This document shows, piece after piece, positions 46,099 to 50,886 of a DNA stretch of 50,886 bases. The stretch is from DASUBN01 sp036263155 (GTDB lineage Bacteria; Pseudomonadota; Gammaproteobacteria; Natronospirales; REEB76). The first letter of the stretch is position 1; each line of letters begins with the position of its first letter. The DNA is taken from positions 1-50,886 of the forward strand of contig DATAHN010000128.1 in NCBI GenBank assembly GCA_036263155.1. Reading direction: 5' to 3'. Made by a program: the position numbers and the translations under genes. The notes beneath the pieces were generated by a model. It saw only the letters and a program-made list of their open reading frames with translations. It was not told where the DNA came from and did not search any database.

Positions 46099-47325
46099 TC
46101 AGAGAAGCTTGAGGCGCAGGAACAGCATGTAGGAATGCGGGTTTCCATAAGCGGCTTGAGCGGTCGCCGGCAGGTCGTAGACGCTCACCAATCCACCCAG
46201 GCCCACGTTGAGATGTTCAGCCAGCGGCCAGTCATGGATGTAGCCCAGGGACAGCTTCCCGACGGTGGTCCGGGAAGGGAGGAGCTCGTCTTCCTGCACC
46301 AGCTCCAAGCGGGCGAACCAGGTATGTATCCCCGAGAACTTGAGTTCACTCTCGGCGAGCCATGCGTCCAGCTTGTTCCCGGGCCGGTTGTCATCCTGTC
46401 CCCAGGCCAGGGTCGCGTCCCACTGCGCCTCGCCCAGCGCGCCCGAGTACATGGCCGACGCGGCACTGCGGCGCTGATCCACGTCCGGATCCAATTGCTC
46501 GGGACTGCGCAGGTAGCCGCGGCTCGCCTGCAGGGACCAGTGCTCGTCAGGGTTCCAGGTGGCGCGCGCCGCGTAGGAGTCCAGCGCGCCGCCATCGATG
46601 TTCCAGCGCCGCTCATCCGGCTCCCGGCCGTGGAAGGTGGAGGCTTCCAGTTTCACCTGTCCCAGCACCAGGCCCGCGGTGAGCACGCCGAAGGTGACAT
46701 GGGTGGAGTCCAGCCAGTGATGGGAGAGTGGCGCCTCCGGATTGTCCATGCCCGATGCTCTGTGCATGAAGGCCGGCGGTCCCAGGGCGGGCTCGCCCGG
46801 CAGACCCGCGTACACGAACAGAGAGTCCGTCTCGGCGAACGCATGGCTATAGGAAGCGGAGAGCTCCATGAAGAGATCGTGGGGATGCTGGCGATCCACC
46901 AATGGGTTCACCTTGTCAGCGGTCTCGCCGGTCTGCAGCAGCAGCGGATAACCGGCCGGACCCATGAACGGGTCCAGCGAGAACATGCTGCGCAGGCCCA
47001 GGGTGTCCTGGTCCCGGGTCCGCTGGGCCATCACCATGAACATGCTCTCGCTGAAATCCTCGCTGGCGCCCCGCGGCCCACCCTGGTGATCGTGCACCTG
47101 GTACAGGTAGCCATGGACCATGGTCATCCAGTCTCCGTCCATGGTCATGATGCCTTGCATGGGCACCGCCTCCGGCTGCCAGCTGGTGCCGGAAGCCTCG
47201 CGGTCCATGGCATAGGGGCCGAAAGCACCGGCCATACCCATGAAATCCTCCGCTCGGGCACCCGGCACGAGCGACAGGGACAATACCGTGGCCGCAAACA
47301 GCGTGCGACTGGGCGTCGTCTTCAT
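46099..47325 (-). CDS. Outer-membrane beta-barrel protein linked to copper efflux
   Basis: 408 residues with a signal peptide (to about 25, GARA-ED). The N-terminal third is unusually rich in Met and His (FMGMAGAFGPYAM, MQGIMTMDGDWMTMVHGYLYQVHDH, SMFMVMAQ). The rest has alternating patterns typical of a barrel and ends in aromatic and hydrophobic residues (YMLFLRLKLL). Its stop and start arrangement (ATGA) with copA makes it part of the copper operon. I do not recognise a named family; it may be a metal-related porin. Confidence 0.75.
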   Translation of the reverse strand: MKTTPSRTLFAATVLSLSLVPGARAEDFMGMAGAFGPYAMDREASGTSWQPEAVPMQGIMTMDGDWMTMVHGYLYQVHDHQGGPRGASEDFSESMFMVMAQRTRDQDTLGLRSMFSLDPFMGPAGYPLLLQTGETADKVNPLVDRQHPHDLFMELSASYSHAFAETDSLFVYAGLPGEPALGPPAFMHRASGMDNPEAPLSHHWLDSTHVTFGVLTAGLVLGQVKLEASTFHGREPDERRWNIDGGALDSYAARATWNPDEHWSLQASRGYLRSPEQLDPDVDQRRSAASAMYSGALGEAQWDATLAWGQDDNRPGNKLDAWLAESELKFSGIHTWFARLELVQEDELLPSRTTVGKLSLGYIHDWPLAEHLNVGLGGLVSVYDLPATAQAAYGNPHSYMLFLRLKLL

Positions 47326-49502
47326 AGCCGCACCCGGCGCAGGCGCAGTGCGTTGCCGATCACGGACACGGAGCTGAAGCTCATGGCGGCGGCCGCGATG
47401 GCCGGGCTCAGCAGCAAGCCGGCGAGAGGATAGAACACGCCTGCGGCCAGCGGCACGCCGAGCGCGTTGTAGAAGAAGGCGAAGAACAGGTTCTGGCGGA
47501 TATTGCGCATGGTGCGCCGGCTCAGCTCGCGGGCTCGTGCGATGGCACGCAGGTCGCCCTTCACCAGCGTCACCGCCGCGCTCTCCATGGCCACGTCGGT
47601 GCCATTGCCCATGGCGATACCCACGTCGGCCCGGGCCAGAGCCGGCGCATCGTTCACGCCGTCGCCCGCCATGGCCACCACACGGCCCTGCTGCTTCAGG
47701 CGCCCCACTACCTCATGCTTGTCCTGGGGCAGGACGCCCGCGTGCACCTCGTCGATGCCGAGCACGGCGGCGACGGCCTGGGCGGTGATGGCGTTGTCGC
47801 CGGTGAGCATCACGATGCGCACGCCGGAGGCCTTGAGTTGGCGCACGGCTTCGGCGCTGGTGGGCTTGATGGCATCGGCGACGCCGATGATGCCTGCCGC
47901 TCTGCCGCCGATCGCCGCCAGCATGACGGTCTGACCCGCACGGCGCAGCTCTTCCGCCATGCCAGTCAGGGGGGCGGCATCTATCCCTGCCCCTTCCAGC
48001 AGCAGGGCGTTGCCCACCAGCACATCGGCGCCATCGAGCACCCCGCTCACGCCCTGGCCGGTGATGGCTCTGAAGTCCTCGACCTTGGCGGGGACCACAC
48101 CGCGCGCCTTTGCGCCTGCGACGATGGCCGCCGCAAGCGGATGCTCGCTGGCGGCTTCGAGGGCCGCCACTTGCGCGAGCAACTCCTGTTCCGTGAAGCC
48201 CTGCAGGACCTTGACAGCCTGCAAGGTGGGCCTGCCCTCGGTGAGGGTGCCGGTCTTGTCCACCACCAGCACGTCGATCTTCTCCATGAGCTCCAGCGCC
48301 TCGGCATCCTTGATCAGCACGCCGAACTGCGCGCCGCGGCCTATCCCCACCATCACCGAGATGGGCGTGGCGAGCCCCAGGGCGCAGGGACAGGCGATGA
48401 TGAGCACCGAGACCGCCGCCAGCAGTGCGTGGTTGAGTGCCGGCGCCGGACCCCATGCGGCCCAGGCAACCGCGGCTGCGAGCGCGACGCCGATCACCGC
48501 GGGCACGAACCAGCCGGAGACCTTGTCGGCCAGCGCCTGGATCGGCGCACGGCTGCGCTGCGCCTCGCCCACCATGTGCACGATGCGCGCCAGCAGCGTG
48601 TCGGAGCCCACCCGGTCTGCGCGCATGATGAAACCGCCCTGCTGGTTGATGCTGCCGGCACTGACCCGGTCGCCGGCGGATTTCTGCACCGGCATGGACT
48701 CGCCCGTGAGCATGGACTCGTCCACGCCCGAATGCCCTTCGACCACCTCGCCATCCACGGGAACCTTGTCGCCCGGGCGCACGCGCAGGCGGTCGCCTGC
48801 CATGACCTGGTCGAGGTGCACTTCCTTCTCGCCGTCGGGCCCAATGAGGTGCGCGCTCGGGGGCGCAAGCCTCAGCAGGGCGCGGATGGCATCGGAGGTG
48901 CCGCGCCGCGCCCGCAGTTCCAGCACCTGGCCCAGCAGCACGAGCGTGACGATGACGGCGGCGGCCTCGAAGTACAGCGGCGGCATGCCCTCCCCCGTGA
49001 ACGCCGCCGGCATCCGGCCGGGGAACAGGAGCACGAACAAGCTGAAACCGTAGGCAGCGCCGCTGCCCAGGGCGATGAGCGTGAACATGTTGAGGTGGCG
49101 GGTGCGCAAGGACTGCCAGCCCCGTTCAAAGATCGGCCAGCCGCCCCACAGCACCACGGGCGTCGCCAGGGCGAACTGCGACCATCCGAACATCGCCTCA
49201 CCAAGCCAGGCATGGAAGCGCAGAGCCGGCAGCACGTCGCCGCCCATGGACAGCACCAACAGCGGCAAGCTCAGGGCCACACCCAGCCAGAAGCGGCGGG
49301 TCATGTCCTTGAGTTCGGGATCGGCCCCTTGTTCGGCGCGCACGGTCTTGGGTTCCAGTGCCATGCCGCAGATGGGACAGGTACCGGGGCCTTGCTGTAC
49401 GACCTCAGGATGCATGGGACAGGTATAGAGATCGCCCGCCACCGGCTTGTGGGTGGAAGGCGGCTGCGCAACCGGCGCAGGGTGGCGGCAGCATTCATGC
49501 AT
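47322..49502 (-). CDS. copA: Copper-exporting P1B-type ATPase
   Basis: 726 residues. Instead of the usual HMA domains, the N-terminus has a heavy-metal-binding domain with TCPMHPEV (Cys28) and TCPICGM (Cys42, Cys45) after a His/Cys-rich start (MHECCRH). Then come the eight helices and P-type core: TGES in the actuator, the CPC metal motif Cys371-Pro-Cys373 (ACPCALGLATP), phosphorylated Asp415 in DKTGTLT, the HP pair in SEHPLAAAI and GDGVNDAPALARADVG. It exports Cu(I). Sixteen nt separate it from csoR; it overlaps the barrel gene by 4 nt. Confidence 0.93.
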   Translation of the reverse strand: MHECCRHPAPVAQPPSTHKPVAGDLYTCPMHPEVVQQGPGTCPICGMALEPKTVRAEQGADPELKDMTRRFWLGVALSLPLLVLSMGGDVLPALRFHAWLGEAMFGWSQFALATPVVLWGGWPIFERGWQSLRTRHLNMFTLIALGSGAAYGFSLFVLLFPGRMPAAFTGEGMPPLYFEAAAVIVTLVLLGQVLELRARRGTSDAIRALLRLAPPSAHLIGPDGEKEVHLDQVMAGDRLRVRPGDKVPVDGEVVEGHSGVDESMLTGESMPVQKSAGDRVSAGSINQQGGFIMRADRVGSDTLLARIVHMVGEAQRSRAPIQALADKVSGWFVPAVIGVALAAAVAWAAWGPAPALNHALLAAVSVLIIACPCALGLATPISVMVGIGRGAQFGVLIKDAEALELMEKIDVLVVDKTGTLTEGRPTLQAVKVLQGFTEQELLAQVAALEAASEHPLAAAIVAGAKARGVVPAKVEDFRAITGQGVSGVLDGADVLVGNALLLEGAGIDAAPLTGMAEELRRAGQTVMLAAIGGRAAGIIGVADAIKPTSAEAVRQLKASGVRIVMLTGDNAITAQAVAAVLGIDEVHAGVLPQDKHEVVGRLKQQGRVVAMAGDGVNDAPALARADVGIAMGNGTDVAMESAAVTLVKGDLRAIARARELSRRTMRNIRQNLFFAFFYNALGVPLAAGVFYPLAGLLLSPAIAAAAMSFSSVSVIGNALRLRRVRL

Positions 49503-49518
49503 GGCGGCCTCGGAGGAT

Positions 49519-49794
49519 CTAGGGGGCGAAACGTTTCAGGATGTCGAACAGCTCATCGAGCTTGGCGTCGCGCTCCTTGCGGTCACCGCTCTCGGCGGCG
49601 CCGGTCACGCAGTGGCCGATGTGCTTCTCCAGGACCTGCAACTCGACCCGGCGCAGGGCCGCCTGGACCGCCCGCAGCTGGGTGAGGATGTCGCCGCAGT
49701 AGCGCTCCTCCTCCACCATGCGCGTGAGTCCGGCCACTTGGCCGTGGATTCGCCGCAGGCTGTCCAGCTGGGATTTGTGTTCGGCATGTTTCAT
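49519..49794 (-). CDS. csoR: CsoR-family copper-sensing repressor
   Basis: 91 residues from ATG 49794 (an upstream ATG at 49806 lies inside the operator). All-alpha CsoR fold; the metal ligands Cys33 (RYCGDIL), His58 and Cys62 (KHIGHCV) are in the Cu(I) C-H-C arrangement, distinguishing it from RcnR and FrmR. LRRIHGQVAGLTRMVEEERYC is the family's first-helix motif. Copper would release it from the operator and allow copA expression. The start may be leaderless, as no ribosome-binding site is visible. Confidence 0.92.
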   Translation of the reverse strand: MKHAEHKSQLDSLRRIHGQVAGLTRMVEEERYCGDILTQLRAVQAALRRVELQVLEKHIGHCVTGAAESGDRKERDAKLDELFDILKRFAP

Positions 49795-49796
49795 GC

Positions 49797-49830
49797 CATA
49801 TACCATACCCTAGTATGGTATATGAGGCAA
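49797..49830 (-). promoter_or_regulatory. CsoR operator over the csoR-copA promoter
   Basis: A perfect 12-bp inverted repeat catataccatac/gtatggtatatg with 4-bp centre (49797-49824) spans the spacer and -10 of a promoter with TTGCCT (49825-49830 complement) and TATGGT (49802-49807 complement), 17-bp spacer. The expected transcription start is at or one base before the ATG at 49794. Confidence 0.82.
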
Positions 49831-49834
49831 GACC

Positions 49835-49865
49835 AAAAAAAGCCCCGGACCCACGACGCCGGGGC
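49835..49865 (-). terminator. Terminator of the GGDEF-EAL gene
   Basis: On the minus strand a gccccgg/ccggggc stem (49842-49865) with 10-nt loop is followed by seven T (complement of 49835-49841). It isolates the downstream csoR promoter from read-through. Confidence 0.88.
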
Positions 49866-49869
49866 AGGA

Positions 49870-50886
49870 TCAGACGGCGAGCGCCCGTCCGCTCTTGAGC
49901 AGTTCCGCGAGCTCGTCCGCCGGCAGTGGCTTGCTGAACAGGTAACCCTGCATGCCGTCGCAGCCGTGGGCCTTCAGGAACTCCCACTGGGCGCGGGTCT
50001 CGACGCCCTCCGCCACCGCGCTGACCTTGAGATTGCGGGCCATGCCGATGATGGCGGTGACGATGGCGGCGTCGTCCGCGTCCACGCCTATGTCCCGCAC
50101 GAAGCTCTGGTCGATCTTGATCTTGTCCAGGTGGAAGCGGCGCAGGTAGCTCAGGGAGGAGTAGCCGGTGCCGAAGTCGTCCAGCGCCAGCTGCACGCCG
50201 AGATCGTCCAGGCGCTTGATGATGTTGCCCACCTCGCGGGTGTCGTGCATCACCGCGCTCTCGGTGAACTCGAGCTCGAGCCAGCGCGGCTCGAGGCCGG
50301 TCTCGGCGAGGACGGCCGAGATGGTGTCGGCCATGTTGCGGCGGTTGAACTGGATGGCGGAGAGGTTGACCGCCACCGGCAAGGGCTCCAGGCCCTGGCG
50401 CTGCCACTCGCGGTTCTGGCGGCAGGCCTCGCGAAGCACCCATTCCCCCACCGGCCCGATCATGCCGCTGCTCTCCAGCACCGGCACGAACACCGAGGGC
50501 GGCACCGCTTCGCGCCCACCACGGTCCCAGCGCAAGAGTGCCTCGATGCCCATGATGCGGCCGCTGCGCAGGTCCACCTGCGGCTGGTAGTGCAGCTGGA
50601 ACTCCTGGCGTTCGATGGCCTGGCGCAGGCTGCCCTCCAGCGAGAGCCGCTCGTAGGCGCGGGTGTTCATCTCAGGCGTGAAGAACTGGAAGTTGAACCG
50701 CCCGTTCTCCTTGGCGTGGTACATGGCCGCGTCGGCGTTGCGGATGAGCGCGTCGATCTCCACCGCGTCGTCCGGGAACAGGCTGATGCCGATGCTGGGA
50801 GTGATGTGCAGCTCGTACTCGTCGATCCGCACCGGCCGTGCCACCGCCTCCTGCAGCTTCTCGGCGACATGCGCCACCGCGGTGGC
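49870..50886 (-). CDS. GGDEF-EAL domain protein, 5' end outside window
   Basis: The frame is open to the window edge. The visible 338 residues begin with the last part of a GGDEF domain (ITPSIGISLFPDDAVEIDALIRNADAAMYHAKENGRFNFQFF), so its active site cannot be judged. An EAL domain follows with IMGIEALLRW, NLSAIQFN, ELEFTESAVM, LALDDFGTGYSSLSYLRRF, KIDQSFV and AEGVET, all catalytic motifs of active phosphodiesterases. It probably degrades c-di-GMP. Confidence 0.92.
   Translation of the reverse strand, partial: ATAVAHVAEKLQEAVARPVRIDEYELHITPSIGISLFPDDAVEIDALIRNADAAMYHAKENGRFNFQFFTPEMNTRAYERLSLEGSLRQAIERQEFQLHYQPQVDLRSGRIMGIEALLRWDRGGREAVPPSVFVPVLESSGMIGPVGEWVLREACRQNREWQRQGLEPLPVAVNLSAIQFNRRNMADTISAVLAETGLEPRWLELEFTESAVMHDTREVGNIIKRLDDLGVQLALDDFGTGYSSLSYLRRFHLDKIKIDQSFVRDIGVDADDAAIVTAIIGMARNLKVSAVAEGVETRAQWEFLKAHGCDGMQGYLFSKPLPADELAELLKSGRALAV

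Noticed and set aside
49795..49806. Upstream ATG start for csoR
   Set aside because: It lies inside the operator and -10; ATG 49794 begins where homology begins.

Overview
The window is 50.9 kb of high-GC, densely packed chromosomal DNA from a proteobacterium, most likely a gammaproteobacterium. Supporting this are TypA, PdxH, DusA, FadH, LexA and a B12-dependent MetH of about 1,220 residues close to the enterobacterial forms, LexA boxes of the gammaproteobacterial CTG-N10-CAG type, and a PhoB box of the E. coli type. I see no phage, insertion sequence with transposase, CRISPR array, rRNA or tRNA. Both edges cut a gene: a formylglycine-enzyme-like (FGE) protein on the left and a GGDEF-EAL protein on the right.

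Layout. 1-4.8 kb: signalling (FGE-domain protein, membrane protein, adenylyl cyclase with FHA domain) and a methyltransferase. 4.8-9.1 kb: housekeeping operon typA-pdxH-dusA on the minus strand, then a glycine-rich RRM protein with a long leader and a strong terminator. 9.2-14.4 kb: a five-gene operon (Yip1-family protein, MacA-like adaptor, ABC ATPase, two FtsX/MacB-type permeases), laid out like the Bacillus YknWXYZ exporter. 14.37-14.52 kb: a 150-bp palindromic mobile-looking element. 14.5-17.9 kb: glycerophosphodiester/glycerol-3-phosphate catabolism (GDPD, GlpD-like, GlpK-like). 17.9-27.4 kb: mixed genes (lipoprotein, FadH, AlkA-type glycosylase, BON protein, diguanylate cyclase, DUF3301, amino-acid permease, ArfB, HD-GYP phosphodiesterase). 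27.6-34.3 kb: a phosphate/magnesium uptake block (pstCAB behind a Pho box, then an MgtA-type ATPase), flanked on both sides by small secreted Lys/His/Ala-rich proteins. 34.4-39.3 kb: metF-metH behind what I read as a SAM-II riboswitch with a terminator/antiterminator. 39.3-42.7 kb: dedA, kup and lexA. 42.8-44.5 kb: ArsR-SRPBCC-DUF1801-DoxX operon. 44.5-46 kb: an orphan gene and an aldo/keto reductase. 46.1-49.8 kb: csoR-copA-outer-membrane barrel copper operon with a perfect dyad operator over its promoter. 49.9 kb to the end: GGDEF-EAL protein.

Most exciting: the metF-metH leader, where promoter, aptamer-like sequence and mutually exclusive hairpins can be read directly; the Yip1-containing five-gene exporter; the palindromic element that abuts the GDPD start codon; and the paired Lys/His-rich secreted proteins around the Pst/Mgt block. 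Three c-di-GMP proteins, an FHA-cyclase and an FGE-like protein make the window rich in signalling.
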